From: a virus
Virus record (IMG/VR): IMGVR_UViG_3300022752_000278
Coordinates: 1-29,948 of that record
DNA length: 29,948 nucleotides
Direction: 5' to 3' (one strand)
Shown here: one piece after another, positions 11,401-21,913 of the stretch
How the letters are laid out: every line of letters starts with the position of its first letter
Numbering within the stretch: the stretch's first letter is position 1
The notes under the pieces: model-generated
Seen by the model: only the letters and a program-made list of their open reading frames with translations
Database searches by the model: none
What the model was told of the DNA's origin: nothing
Position numbers and translations under genes: made by a program

Positions 11401-14400
11401 TTAAAGGAAAATGAAAATTCATTTAGGTTATGTGATGCTGGGATTGGTGGAACAGATAATAGTAATTACAATAGAAAAAATTATATCAGATTCTCTTCTA
11501 GTGGATCTGGATATCAATATTTTAGTTATCCAGATATATCTGTTTCTATATTATATTCTTCTGTTGGATTTGGAACAACAACTCAAACATATCAATCTCT
11601 TGTAACAACCCCAGTAGTTAGGGGTAAAATAATTGATGTTTATTTATATGAATCAGGAACAGGATATGGATCAACAATTATAAATCTTGAAAAAAAACCT
11701 CTCATATCAATAAAAAATGGTAGAGAAGCGCAATTAACTCCCATAATTATTAATGGTGAAATTAATTCAGTAAATATTCAATACAGCGGAATAGAATATT
11801 ATTCAATTCCAGATTTAATTATAGAAGATTCTTCTGGTTCTGGATCTGGCGCAGATTTAAGGGCAGTCATTGTAGATGGAAAAATAACAGACGTTAAGAT
11901 AGTTAATAGTGGAATAGGATATTCTTCTACCTCAACAATAATTAACGTTAAATCTTCAGGAAAAAATTCTGTTTTTAATATTAATATTCGATCTTTAACA
12001 GTAAATAATAACTATAAATTTGGAGATGAGTTGTTATTTGAAAGAGAAAATCAATTACAATACTCAGTTTCCGGATACTTTGAAAAGTTAAGGACATCAT
12101 TTAATGATAATGGATCTGTATCTAAAATAATTGGATGGTCCTATGATGGAAATCCAATATACGGACCATATGGATATACTGATCCAGAGAATTCAAATTC
12201 AATACCAAAACTTTTATCTTCAGGGTATGAATTAAAAGTAAATAATGTTATCGATAGACCTTCTACATTTGCATTTGCACCAGGATTTTTTGTTGAAGAT
12301 TATACATATACAAATTCTGGAGATTTGGATGAAAATAATGGAAGATTTGGAAAAACTCCAGAATTTCCAAACGGGATATATGCATATTTTGCAACTCTAG
12401 ACTCAGTTTCTTTAAACCCAAAATTTCCATATTTTATTGGAGATAAGTATAGAACAAATACCTTAGAAGAGAATTCAACACTCAATCAATCATTTGATTT
12501 TAATAATTCAGATTTACTTCGAAACACTTTACCATATAAGATTTCAGACAACTATGCAGATAATGATTTTATTATAGAAACAAGTGATTTTACAAATCAA
12601 GAATCTATTGTAGAATCTGTAACAAGCGGAAATGTAAGTGAATTCAGTATCATAAATCATGGATCAGATTATAAAGTAAATGATGTTTTAAATTTTGATG
12701 ATACCAATACAGGTGGTGGAGGTCTAACTGCAAAAGTTTCCTCTATATCAGGAAAAGATATTGTTAAATTAGAAACATCTATAGAAACTTATGAAAATTC
12801 AATTTTCTCCTGGAATAATGATAATCAAATAAAAGTTACAATTTTACCAAATCACAGTCTCTTTAATAATGATTTTGTTACAATTTCTGGATTTTCGACA
12901 AATTTGTCTAACTTAAATAATTCTTATAAAATTCAAGTATCATCATACTATACAAATCTTCTCAATGATATTCCAGCAACTTCAATATCAGGTCTGACAA
13001 CAGAAATTTATGTTACTCAAATTCCAATAAAGGTGTCAGTCGGAAGCAGTATTTCAATTGGTTCCGAAAAAATGAAAGTTTTGGAAGTATTTGAAAATAT
13101 TAATATAATTAAAGTTGAGAGAGGATCTACTGGAGTATCACACACAGCAACAACATTAGTAAATTTTATTCCAGATTCATTTACAATTTCTGAAAAAATA
13201 GATTATTTTGATTCAAAAGTTAATAATAAAGTATTATTTAATCCAACCCAATCTGTTGGTGTTGGAACAACTGCAGGAATTACAAATTCGATCACATTTA
13301 AATTTGGAAATTCTAATATTACAAGAATTATTCCCACACAAGGAATTTATATCGAAAATCATCCATTTTCAAACAACCAACCTGTTATTTTTTCGTACAG
13401 TGGATCAAATATTTCAATATCAACTTCTCCTACAGGAAATCAATTTGATATTCCTACAAATGTGTATGTGACAAATAAAAATAAAAATATTATAGGAATT
13501 AAAACAAATCTTACGTCATCAGAGGTATATTTTAGAAGCAATGGTTATGACAATAATAACTATTCAATTGAGACTCAATATTCTCAGATAAAAGGAAAGG
13601 TTGATAAAATTAAATCAACAGTTTCATTATCAACCTACCACGGATTAAATAATAATGACATTATAAATTTGGAATTTAAACCATCTCTTTCTGTTGGAAT
13701 TGGCACATCCGTTTCCATATACGTCAAGAGATATTTAAATACCGGTAATATTTTAATTAACCCGATAGGATTCAATTCTACTGGTATTAATACATCCACA
13801 AATACAATTACCATTAATTCTCACAATTTAAAAACAGGAGATAAAATATTATATTCTTCTGATGTACTTCCTTCTGGATTATCTACAGATTTTTATTATG
13901 TTTATAAAGTTGATAATAATAATATAAAAGTTTCAAAGACTTACATTGATTCTAAAAATATTCCCCCAACAGTAGTAAGTATTGCAAGCACAGGAGGATC
14001 AAATCAATCAATTTCTTTAGTAAATCCTCAAATTAGTGTAATTAAAAATAATAATTTAGTATTTAATTTATCAGATTCCTCACTTTCTGGATATAAATTT
14101 AAACTTTATTATGATAAAAATTATAAAAATGAATTCGTATCAATTGCGACAACATCAAAATTTATATTATCTGGTATAGGAACTGTTGGAGTTTCTTCAA
14201 ATGCATCTATTACTATTAATTATGATGAAAAATTGCCAACTAAATTGTACTATAATTTGGAAAAATCTGGTAATATTAGTACTTCAGATACTTCAGTAAA
14301 TAATTATTCAGAAATATTATTTGAAGATAGTGATTATAATTCAACATATAATATTTCGGGCATTGGATCAACAACATTTAATATTTCCTTGAAGACAATA

Positions 14401-17400
14401 CCACAAAAATTAACATATTATCAAAATGAATGTGATATTTTAAAATATAACACAAATTCAATTTCAGCAAAAGGATCTATTCACAAAATTAACATTGTTT
14501 CTGGAGGATCTGGATATAAAAAATTTCCAATATTTATCGGATCAAATTCAAATAATGGAAAAGATGCATACATTATTCCAAAATCAAAAATAATAGGAAA
14601 TATTAAAGAATTAAGAATTATTAATGAAGGTTTTGAATATTCTTCCGATAAAACTTTACAACCAATTGCATATATATCCCCTCTAATATCAATTAAAAAT
14701 TCAAATACAATTGATAGTATTATAGTTCTTAATGGTGGAAATGGATATATTAATGCTCCCAATATATCAATAGTAAATTCCACAACTGGAAAAAAAATTA
14801 ATAGTGGAATATTTGATGCAAAATTATTAGGAAATTCTATAAATTCTGTAAATATTATACAATATCCCAAAGGTCTTCCAGAAACAACAATAAAATTAGT
14901 TGCAGAAAACAATACAAATGGAATCAGCATTCAAAAAGTTGAATCTTCTTCTAGTGGAATTTTTACTTGTTTCATAACAACTCCTATATTGGGATTTAAC
15001 ATTTCTCCATATAATGTTGGAGATAAAGTATTCATTGAAGGAATTAAAAAAGTAGGATCGGATGGTTCCGGATTTAATTCTGAGAACTATGGGTATCAAT
15101 TTTTTAATGTAACCGGATACGATAATTCTGGAATTGTTGATAAAGTTACTATTAGTTTGGTTGGACTAACTACAAATCCAGGAACTGCCGAGATAATTCA
15201 AAATTCTACTGCAAATATTATAAAAAGTACGGATTATCCAGAATTTAAAGTTTTACAAACTCCTTCATTGTTCAATGTTGGTGAAAAACTTTCTTCACAA
15301 GGAATTCAAAGAGATTTAAAAATTATTTCAAGTAATAAATCATTCATTAAAGTATTTGGGTCTTACAAACCATTGCCAGAAGAAGTTATAATTGGAAATG
15401 AATCGGGAAATATTGCAACAATAAATGAAATTGAATATGGTTCTGGTAAATTTAAAGTTGATTATTCTGTAGAAAAAAATCTTGGATGGATTGATGATAT
15501 TGGAAAATTAAGTCAAGACAATCAAGTAATACCTGATAATGATTATTATCAAAATCTTTCATATACTGTAAAAAGCCCAATTACATATCAAAATTCAAAA
15601 ACACCAATTAACAGTTTACTTCATACTATTGGTCTTAAAAATTTTTCCGACACTGGAATTACATCAACCGGAAACTTAAAATCTACAGTAGTCTCTTCTA
15701 AAGATGTTACTTCTATCGTATATGATATTATCGAAGAAAACAGAGTAGATACAATTTATGATTTTGATTTTGTTATTGATGTTGATGTTGTCCAAAATTT
15801 TTCTAAATTTTTAAAATTAAAAAATAAAAAATTAGCAGATTATATTGAGTGTAAAACTAATGTTGTTTTAAAAATAGATGATATAAGTAGACAATTTTCA
15901 AATTTAGATGGAGAACCAAGTGAGTTTATAAATTTAATCGAATTAAACTCTGGAACATCTTATAATAATATTTTAGTTAGAGTTTCTAATTATGATAATT
16001 CTCAAATTCAATTATCAGAACTTATAATTTTAAATGATGGTAATAATGCATTTATTGCAGAAAAATCAACTATTGCAAATTCGGGAATAGGTATTACACA
16101 TATCCCAGGAGAAGAATATGGATCATTTTCTATAGAAGAAAATAATTCTGGAAAATCATATTTACAATTTATACCAAATGATCCTTACAGTATAGATTAT
16201 GATATTAAAGTCATTAAAAGTAATTTTGATTCATCTTCTGTTGGAATTGGAACAACTTCAATTGGATTTATTAATTTAACAGGATCTAATAAAAATGCGT
16301 CACCAGGAATATCAACTTCAATTATTTCAGTCAATTCATCTAAATTTTCATCATTAATTGCCAATGTACAAGTTATTGATTTAACATCAAATTCAATGAA
16401 TTTTGTTGAAGTATATTTAAATCACGATGGAACAAATACATATATTTCCCAATATTATTTTGATTCAGAATTTTCAAGCAACAATTATTCAGGAAATTTT
16501 ATAGGATCATTCAGCTCAAATATTTCCTCAGGAATTTTATCTTTAAATTATACTAATAATTCATCAAATCTTGTGAATGTTAGATCAAGTATTGTTGGGT
16601 TTGGAACAACTGCAGTTGGATCTGGAATACATCGATTTATTTTGAGTGGTCAAATTGCAGGAAATGAAAGAAGTGTAATATATCAATCAACACATTCATC
16701 TACTGTTTCTTCTGCATCTACTGTAATATCATTAAATAAGTCTAATTTTAATGCAATTAAATCTATTGTTGAAGTGAGTGTTGGGTCAACCAGTGCTCTT
16801 CATCAGGTACTTACGATTCACGATAATACTAACATATATGTTAAGCAATCTCCATTTATTTCGATTGGAAGTACATCAGGAATTGGAACTTTTGGTGGAG
16901 AATATTCTGGGAATAATTTTGAATTAAAATTCTATCCCGATTCTGTAATAAATTCTCAAATAAAAATTCTTTCATTTAATCAGTGTTTATATTCAACTTT
17001 AGATTCTTTAAATATTGCACCAAATTTTACATATGGAACTGTAACAGATTCAATTGATATTATTTTTTATAATGCAATTAATGGAGATAGAATTAATAGA
17101 CTTGATTTTGATTTGAAAAGTGATAACATTCCAATTTTTGTAAAAATATTTAATCCAGAAGATTCTTTAATATTAAATCGAACAACAGGAATATTTTCAA
17201 TAAAAAATCACTTCTTTAGTCCTTCTGAAGAACTTATCTATACTCCGAAATCAACTTTTATTGGAGTTGGTCAAAGTTCGATAGGAATTGGAGCAACTTT
17301 AAATTCCGCAGGAATCGTAACAACACTATTACCTTCTGATGTTTATGTTATCAAAATATCAGAAGATCAATTTAAATTATCAACAAGAAAGGATTATGCC

Positions 17401-20331
17401 TTATTAGGAATTGGAGTTACCTTCACAACAGTGGGATTAGGTAATGCACATCAACTAGAAATGAAAAAGAAAAATGAAAAATCACTTATTACAATTGATA
17501 ATATAGTTCAATATCCATTATTATTTACTCCAATATACCATAGTTTGTCTGGAAATAATGGACAAATAAGTGCTGCATCTTCAATATTTTCATTAAGTGG
17601 AATATCATCAATAGTTCCAAGAGATATTATCAAAATTGATAATGAGTATATGGGAATTATTAATGTTGGTTTAGGAACAACAAGTATTGGACCAATTACA
17701 AACAATGGAAGTTTTAATTTAATCCAAGTTCAAAGAGGATTTGTTGGATCATCCGCAACATCACATAATGATTCTACACAAGCAAGAATTTATAAGGGTT
17801 CTTATAATATTGTTGATAATAAGATTTTCTTTTCAGAATCTCCAAGAGGAAATCCTCAGATAAAAAGAGACGCAAGTAATTTAAGATTTGAAACCTCAGA
17901 TTTTACTGGAAGAGTTTTTTTAAGAAATAACTATACATCAAATCAAATATATGATGATATTTCATCCAAATTTACAGGAATTGGTAGAACATTTACATTA
18001 ACTGTTGGTGGGGCAAATACAGTTGGTCTAGGAACTTCTGGAGGAAATGGAATTTTATTTATAAATGGTGTTTTTCAAACTCCAACAACTCTTAATAATC
18101 TTAAAAATGATTTTAAAATTACTGAAAATTCTGGAATATCTAGTGTTATATTTTCTGGAGTTACTATTTCAAATACAAATACTGTATTTACTTCTGAATT
18201 TGAGGTAAACCAAAACCAAACACCAAGAGGAGGAATTATAATATCTTTAGGATCTTCTTTAGGTCTTGGATATGCACCTCTTGTTGGGGCAGCAGTAACT
18301 GCTGTAGTTGGTGCAGGCGGTAGTATTGTTTCTATAGGAATTGGAACGACAGATAAAGTTGGATCTGGATATAATGGAATTGTTTCTATAGGAGTTTCCG
18401 TATATGAAAGTGGACATACTGGTGCTGCAGCAACTATAAGTGCAAGTATTGGTGCCGGAGGAACTCTAGGATTTACGATTGTTGGTGGAGGCACAGGGTA
18501 TTCAAATCCACAAATATTTGTATCAGAACCATCTTATGAAAATTTAAATGTTGTTGGAATATCAAGATTAGGAATTGGTGCAACAACAAAAACTGGAATA
18601 GGTCTTTTACTAAATGTTGAAGTTGGTGCAAGTTCAACTACAGGAATTGGATCAACCTATTTTGAGGTATCAAAATTTAATATTTCAAGGCAAGGATATT
18701 CATTCCAAAGAGGTGACGTATTCAAACCCGTCGGATTAGTGACTGCAAAGGGATTAAATTCTCCATTGTCAGAGTTTCAATTGACAGTTATTGATACATT
18801 TTCTGACTCTTTCGCTGCGTGGCAGTTTGGAGAATTTGATTTCATTGATTCAATTAAAAAATATCAAGACGGTGTTAGAACAAGATTTCCATTATTTTAT
18901 AATGATGAATTGTTGAGTTTTCAAAAATTAAATAATTCTTTAGTCAATCTTTCTAATGCCTTATTCATTGTTGTGAATGGTGTTATTCAAGATCCTGAAA
19001 TAGCATACCAATTTGATGGCGGAACAAGTTTCGTATTTACAACTGCACCAAAACAAGAAGATAATATTTCAGTCTTTTTCTATAAAGGAACTGCTGGTGA
19101 TGATATTACTTTATTTGATGATATAGAAGAAACTCTAAAAATAGGTGATACGGTCAAAGTTTTTAAAAATAATTCAATTTTTGAAACAATAACCCAAGAT
19201 AATAGAACAATATTTGATATATCTGGATCTGATAAATTTGAAACCAATTTATATGTTAAACAAGGAGTAGATTCTAACAATTATAAACCATTAAGTTGGA
19301 ATAAACAAAAAATTGATCAAAAAATTAATGGAGAATTAGTTTATAAGAGTCGAGATTCTCTTGAATCTTCAATATTCCCAACTGCAAAAATTATTGGAGA
19401 TTTTTCAACCACAGATACCCAAATATTTGTGGATAATGCAGATTTCTTTAAGTATGGGACCCCAAACTTAACAGATGCTTTAATTGTTTCTGGTTCTCTT
19501 GATCCAGTATCGGCTGGGATAACAGCGGTTGTTTCTGGATTAGGTACAGTACAATCACTTATTATTAATAATCCTGGTAGTGGATACACTGGAAATTTAT
19601 TAACATTAAAAATTTCTCCACCTCCAGTAATACTAAAAAAAATAGGAGATGTAATAGTGGGAGTAGGGTCTACGGCAATCGCAACAATCACAGTTGGTGC
19701 TGGAGGGACATTAACAACACCAATAACAATAACTAATCCTGGTTTTGGTTATACAAATTTAAATCCCCCAAAAGTTATTGCACCACTTCCAAATCCAATA
19801 TATGAAAATATATCAACAATTACTTTAGTAAATGGGTTTAGTGGAATTATTACAGGAATTACTACCACCCAAGGTATTGGTGGAAATCCATTGGCACTTA
19901 AATTTAATTTAACTGGACCATCAGGTTATTCAGGACTTCAAACAGGATATCCAATTTATATCTTTGATACAAGAATTGGAAGTGGTCTAACTTCTATTAA
20001 TAATTCAAATTCCTCAATAGTTGGAATAGGAACAACATTTTTAGATAATATTTATATCATCTCTGCATTTTCTTCAAGTGGAACTGTTGGAATTATTACT
20101 TGCAACATATTATCAACAACATCTGTAGTTGGATTGGAATCTACTGGAAGCACATCAAATCCTGTTGGAAAATACTCTTGGGGAAGATTATCAGGATTTA
20201 GTCGATCAAATTCTCCAATTTCTATAGGAGTAACCGGAAATACTATTGATGTTGGATTATCAACATTCTCAACAATACAAAGAAGAAAATCTGGTCTTAG
20301 AAAGACTGGAGCACTTTCTAAACTCTTATAA
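8455..20331 (+). CDS. 7: Giant gp7-like baseplate wedge protein with YHYH-type domain
   Basis: A 3958-residue protein with no internal stop, nearly four times T4 gp7 (1032). The N terminus (MIQTGFESRVKIQQIIENQL, then LYQSKGTNESFRILFNVLYG at about 202-221) fits cyanophage gp7-like wedge proteins, and its position between gp6- and gp8-like genes agrees. A YHYH-type domain spans about 1190-1350: DGNPIYGPYGY (1231-1241) and NGRFGKTPEFP before NGIYAYF (1306-1312). The rest is mainly beta-rich repeats of two kinds: GGxGYxxxP units (about 733, 921, 1059-1165, 2010-2130, 3290-3340, 3700-3760) and many G-I-G-T-T tetra/pentapeptides. Two NGVxQxP modules lie at 3204-3210 and 3508-3514. It probably forms peripheral wedge and fibre-like parts of the baseplate. 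Confidence 0.85.
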   Translation: MIQTGFESRVKIQQIIENQLPEFILDESPKVIDFLKQYYISQEYQSGPVDIAENLDQYLKLDNLTPEVVVDSTFLQNDINSTVEIITVTSTKGFPQKYGLLKIDDEVITYTGITTNTFTGCIRGFSGITNYHNDLNQEELIFSKTISKEHKNKSSIQNLSSLFLKEFYKKLKYTFAPGLEEVDFVSNLNVGNFIRQVKSLYQSKGTNESFRILFNVLYGVNPRVVNLEEFLIKPSSAKFIRREIVIVERISGDPSKLLGQTIQKSSDTITSASISEIEPFLRNNRQYYKISLFVGYDDISAVKGNFEITPNTRCLETVSIGSSVISVDSTIGFPEKGKIISGNNTITYQSKSINQFFECSGIQYTISTKDDIRSDEFYYGYENGDLTKKVELRLTGVLSKFVQTSDSLNLDEGQIISIKSIGDLIENPETNQTYKQIFANSWIYNTRSRYQIKDGSTNYTLASSIDKSSLKIGDEFELLYRESNVGISTGKITTINFSENRINIVLNPIINLDSNKKYDIRRKLNTASSLNVPIKFGNNTVLSDIQNLYVDDEYAYVASNSLPSNGNNLYTYQIEKNIKSIFGIGLTENYTIIQYKESSSPFITGDRIYYQPSGTPIVGLDTGDYYVENISNPKGIRLYFSKSFIGSNNYITFTDSFFSNSLFDNSNNHKFTLYSQKSEIIGPQKLLKKFRLTENINTGIGEPTIPGSIGMLINGVEINNYKSDDKVYYGPLESIDVLNGGRNFDVINPPVISISSGTGTTALAQPVISGSIQKIYIDSQDYDINKIVSIGVSGGNGSGAILNPIVTKRQRSILFDGRLITNSGGISTSTRQLTFINNHNLNNGEPLIYNSNGNLGIGIGTTPGTLVNNSTYYVKLDSNKTVRLYPSILDYNSGINTISFNGNNTSGIHKFTTASYKNTISEIKIIDGGEYTNRKLIVSPTGISTIYHNITFKNHGFESGELVNYNYQTSTIGISTLLQYYVLKENENSFRLCDAGIGGTDNSNYNRKNYIRFSSSGSGYQYFSYPDISVSILYSSVGFGTTTQTYQSLVTTPVVRGKIIDVYLYESGTGYGSTIINLEKKPLISIKNGREAQLTPIIINGEINSVNIQYSGIEYYSIPDLIIEDSSGSGSGADLRAVIVDGKITDVKIVNSGIGYSSTSTIINVKSSGKNSVFNINIRSLTVNNNYKFGDELLFERENQLQYSVSGYFEKLRTSFNDNGSVSKIIGWSYDGNPIYGPYGYTDPENSNSIPKLLSSGYELKVNNVIDRPSTFAFAPGFFVEDYTYTNSGDLDENNGRFGKTPEFPNGIYAYFATLDSVSLNPKFPYFIGDKYRTNTLEENSTLNQSFDFNNSDLLRNTLPYKISDNYADNDFIIETSDFTNQESIVESVTSGNVSEFSIINHGSDYKVNDVLNFDDTNTGGGGLTAKVSSISGKDIVKLETSIETYENSIFSWNNDNQIKVTILPNHSLFNNDFVTISGFSTNLSNLNNSYKIQVSSYYTNLLNDIPATSISGLTTEIYVTQIPIKVSVGSSISIGSEKMKVLEVFENINIIKVERGSTGVSHTATTLVNFIPDSFTISEKIDYFDSKVNNKVLFNPTQSVGVGTTAGITNSITFKFGNSNITRIIPTQGIYIENHPFSNNQPVIFSYSGSNISISTSPTGNQFDIPTNVYVTNKNKNIIGIKTNLTSSEVYFRSNGYDNNNYSIETQYSQIKGKVDKIKSTVSLSTYHGLNNNDIINLEFKPSLSVGIGTSVSIYVKRYLNTGNILINPIGFNSTGINTSTNTITINSHNLKTGDKILYSSDVLPSGLSTDFYYVYKVDNNNIKVSKTYIDSKNIPPTVVSIASTGGSNQSISLVNPQISVIKNNNLVFNLSDSSLSGYKFKLYYDKNYKNEFVSIATTSKFILSGIGTVGVSSNASITINYDEKLPTKLYYNLEKSGNISTSDTSVNNYSEILFEDSDYNSTYNISGIGSTTFNISLKTIPQKLTYYQNECDILKYNTNSISAKGSIHKINIVSGGSGYKKFPIFIGSNSNNGKDAYIIPKSKIIGNIKELRIINEGFEYSSDKTLQPIAYISPLISIKNSNTIDSIIVLNGGNGYINAPNISIVNSTTGKKINSGIFDAKLLGNSINSVNIIQYPKGLPETTIKLVAENNTNGISIQKVESSSSGIFTCFITTPILGFNISPYNVGDKVFIEGIKKVGSDGSGFNSENYGYQFFNVTGYDNSGIVDKVTISLVGLTTNPGTAEIIQNSTANIIKSTDYPEFKVLQTPSLFNVGEKLSSQGIQRDLKIISSNKSFIKVFGSYKPLPEEVIIGNESGNIATINEIEYGSGKFKVDYSVEKNLGWIDDIGKLSQDNQVIPDNDYYQNLSYTVKSPITYQNSKTPINSLLHTIGLKNFSDTGITSTGNLKSTVVSSKDVTSIVYDIIEENRVDTIYDFDFVIDVDVVQNFSKFLKLKNKKLADYIECKTNVVLKIDDISRQFSNLDGEPSEFINLIELNSGTSYNNILVRVSNYDNSQIQLSELIILNDGNNAFIAEKSTIANSGIGITHIPGEEYGSFSIEENNSGKSYLQFIPNDPYSIDYDIKVIKSNFDSSSVGIGTTSIGFINLTGSNKNASPGISTSIISVNSSKFSSLIANVQVIDLTSNSMNFVEVYLNHDGTNTYISQYYFDSEFSSNNYSGNFIGSFSSNISSGILSLNYTNNSSNLVNVRSSIVGFGTTAVGSGIHRFILSGQIAGNERSVIYQSTHSSTVSSASTVISLNKSNFNAIKSIVEVSVGSTSALHQVLTIHDNTNIYVKQSPFISIGSTSGIGTFGGEYSGNNFELKFYPDSVINSQIKILSFNQCLYSTLDSLNIAPNFTYGTVTDSIDIIFYNAINGDRINRLDFDLKSDNIPIFVKIFNPEDSLILNRTTGIFSIKNHFFSPSEELIYTPKSTFIGVGQSSIGIGATLNSAGIVTTLLPSDVYVIKISEDQFKLSTRKDYALLGIGVTFTTVGLGNAHQLEMKKKNEKSLITIDNIVQYPLLFTPIYHSLSGNNGQISAASSIFSLSGISSIVPRDIIKIDNEYMGIINVGLGTTSIGPITNNGSFNLIQVQRGFVGSSATSHNDSTQARIYKGSYNIVDNKIFFSESPRGNPQIKRDASNLRFETSDFTGRVFLRNNYTSNQIYDDISSKFTGIGRTFTLTVGGANTVGLGTSGGNGILFINGVFQTPTTLNNLKNDFKITENSGISSVIFSGVTISNTNTVFTSEFEVNQNQTPRGGIIISLGSSLGLGYAPLVGAAVTAVVGAGGSIVSIGIGTTDKVGSGYNGIVSIGVSVYESGHTGAAATISASIGAGGTLGFTIVGGGTGYSNPQIFVSEPSYENLNVVGISRLGIGATTKTGIGLLLNVEVGASSTTGIGSTYFEVSKFNISRQGYSFQRGDVFKPVGLVTAKGLNSPLSEFQLTVIDTFSDSFAAWQFGEFDFIDSIKKYQDGVRTRFPLFYNDELLSFQKLNNSLVNLSNALFIVVNGVIQDPEIAYQFDGGTSFVFTTAPKQEDNISVFFYKGTAGDDITLFDDIEETLKIGDTVKVFKNNSIFETITQDNRTIFDISGSDKFETNLYVKQGVDSNNYKPLSWNKQKIDQKINGELVYKSRDSLESSIFPTAKIIGDFSTTDTQIFVDNADFFKYGTPNLTDALIVSGSLDPVSAGITAVVSGLGTVQSLIINNPGSGYTGNLLTLKISPPPVILKKIGDVIVGVGSTAIATITVGAGGTLTTPITITNPGFGYTNLNPPKVIAPLPNPIYENISTITLVNGFSGIITGITTTQGIGGNPLALKFNLTGPSGYSGLQTGYPIYIFDTRIGSGLTSINNSNSSIVGIGTTFLDNIYIISAFSSSGTVGIITCNILSTTSVVGLESTGSTSNPVGKYSWGRLSGFSRSNSPISIGVTGNTIDVGLSTFSTIQRRKSGLRKTGALSKLL

Positions 20332-20334
20332 ATA
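20327..20334 (+). promoter_or_regulatory. T4-type late promoter before gp8
   Basis: TATAAATA overlapping the stop of the gp7-like gene, 16 bases before the gp8-like ATG. Confidence 0.7.
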
Positions 20335-20350
20335 TCTAAAAAATATCAAT

Positions 20351-21907
20351 ATGGCGGCAATCGTAACAGATCAATTTAGAATATTGAATGCGAGTAATTT
20401 TATAGACTCTGTTATAAATACTAACAATTCTTATTATGTTTTTTTAGGACTATCTAATCCTACAAACCCTGGTTTTGGAAGAACAACAACTTGGGATACT
20501 AATATTCCAAATCCAACTGACAATCTTGATTATTCTTCACATTGTAAAGATACTGCTTTATTTGGTAAAAAAATTACAAGTAGTAATATTAGGAGAGTTA
20601 TAAGATATGTTAAATGGACTGCTAATACATCATATGATATGTATAGGCACGATTATAGTATTTCTAATCGTACACCAAATTCTAACCTCTCTAGACTATA
20701 TGATTCAAATTTTTATGTAATTAATAAAGATTATAAGGTTTATATTTGTATTTACAATGGATCCTCCTCAGAAAATTTAAAAGGAAATAAATCACAAGAT
20801 GAACCAACTTTTACTGATTTAGATCCTTCTAGTGCAGGTCAAAGTGGAGATGGATATATTTGGAAATACTTGTTTGCAATTTCACCAAGTGATATTATAA
20901 AATTTGATTCAACAGAATACATTGTTGTTCCGAATGACTGGAAGACATCAACAAATAATGAAATTGTGAGTATTCGGGAAAATGGATATTCAAGTTCCAC
21001 AAATCCAAATCAAATTAAACAGGTATATATTGCAAATGGTGGAGGAGGATATAAATCAGGAATTGTTGATATTCTTGGGGATGGAAATGGAGGAAGAGTA
21101 TCAATTAATGTTGACAGCACCGGAAAAATTACTTCCACACAAGTTACTGCAGGAGGTTATGGTTACACTTGGGCAATAGTTGATCTTGGAAATCTTCAAC
21201 CACAAGGAGGATCTATACCAAATCCAGCAAAATTAATACCAATCATTCCACCATCAAAGGGACATGGTTATGATATTTACACAGAATTGGGAACTGATAG
21301 AATATTAATATATGCAAGATTTGATGATTCTACAAAAGATTTTCCAACTGATACAAAATTTTCACAGGTTGGAATTATAAAAAATCCAACAATACCATCT
21401 TCAGATTCTATTATTTTTACTGAAAATCAATTTTCAACACTTTCAGGAATTGGATTGACTTCAACGTTTTCAGGATCTCCAACAATAGGAGAGGAAATAA
21501 CGCAAAATGTTGCGGGAGGAACTGCCAGAGGTTATGTTGCATCTTATGATAAAGAAACAAAAGTTTTAAAATATTTTAGAGATAGATCATTATATTTTAG
21601 AAATTCTTTAAAAATAGATCAAACTGATTATAATACTGTAAGTTCAGGTTCTAAAGTTCTTTCTTTTGAATCTTCTGCAGAAAATATTGGACCATTCTCC
21701 GCTTCTATTGATACTTCATTTGCAAATAATAGTAATAAAATAACAGTTGGTGGAAAAGTTATAGATTTGGGAGTAACTTTCACGGGAGGACTTTCAAATC
21801 CAGAGATAAATACAAAGTCGGGAGAAATAATTTATATTGATAATCGTCCTTTGGTGACAAGGGATATTCGACAAAAAGAAGACATTAAAATTATTCTGGA
21901 ATTCTAA
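20351..21907 (+). CDS. 8: Baseplate wedge protein, gp8-like
   Basis: A 518-residue protein starting MAAIVTDQFRILNASNFIDS, followed by YYVFLGLSNPTNPGFGRTT, the characteristic opening of cyanophage gp8-like wedge proteins. The region DGYIWKYLFAISPSDIIKF (about 173-191) is also typical. Residues about 221-280 insert the Gly-rich repeat (IANGGGGYKSG, AGGYGY) found in the preceding giant protein, which helps explain why it is longer than T4 gp8 (334). In T4, gp8 forms a dimer bridging gp7, gp10 and gp6 in the wedge. A longer in-frame start at 20246 lies inside the upstream gene and is rejected because the conserved N terminus begins at 20351. Confidence 0.9.
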   Translation: MAAIVTDQFRILNASNFIDSVINTNNSYYVFLGLSNPTNPGFGRTTTWDTNIPNPTDNLDYSSHCKDTALFGKKITSSNIRRVIRYVKWTANTSYDMYRHDYSISNRTPNSNLSRLYDSNFYVINKDYKVYICIYNGSSSENLKGNKSQDEPTFTDLDPSSAGQSGDGYIWKYLFAISPSDIIKFDSTEYIVVPNDWKTSTNNEIVSIRENGYSSSTNPNQIKQVYIANGGGGYKSGIVDILGDGNGGRVSINVDSTGKITSTQVTAGGYGYTWAIVDLGNLQPQGGSIPNPAKLIPIIPPSKGHGYDIYTELGTDRILIYARFDDSTKDFPTDTKFSQVGIIKNPTIPSSDSIIFTENQFSTLSGIGLTSTFSGSPTIGEEITQNVAGGTARGYVASYDKETKVLKYFRDRSLYFRNSLKIDQTDYNTVSSGSKVLSFESSAENIGPFSASIDTSFANNSNKITVGGKVIDLGVTFTGGLSNPEINTKSGEIIYIDNRPLVTRDIRQKEDIKIILEF

Positions 21908-21913
21908 CTAAAA

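Noticed and set aside
14481-14930. 149-residue minus-strand ORF inside the giant gene
   Set aside because: It is antisense to an intact 3958-codon frame. Repetitive AT-rich sequence opens the opposite strand, and there is no promoter or ribosome site.
18075-18494. 139-residue minus-strand ORF, Pro/Val/Ala-rich
   Set aside because: It is the antisense image of Gly- and Ile-rich repeats in the gp7-like protein.
20246-20350. 35-residue upstream extension of the gp8-like gene
   Set aside because: It lies inside the end of the gp7-like gene and across the late promoter. The conserved N terminus begins at 20351.
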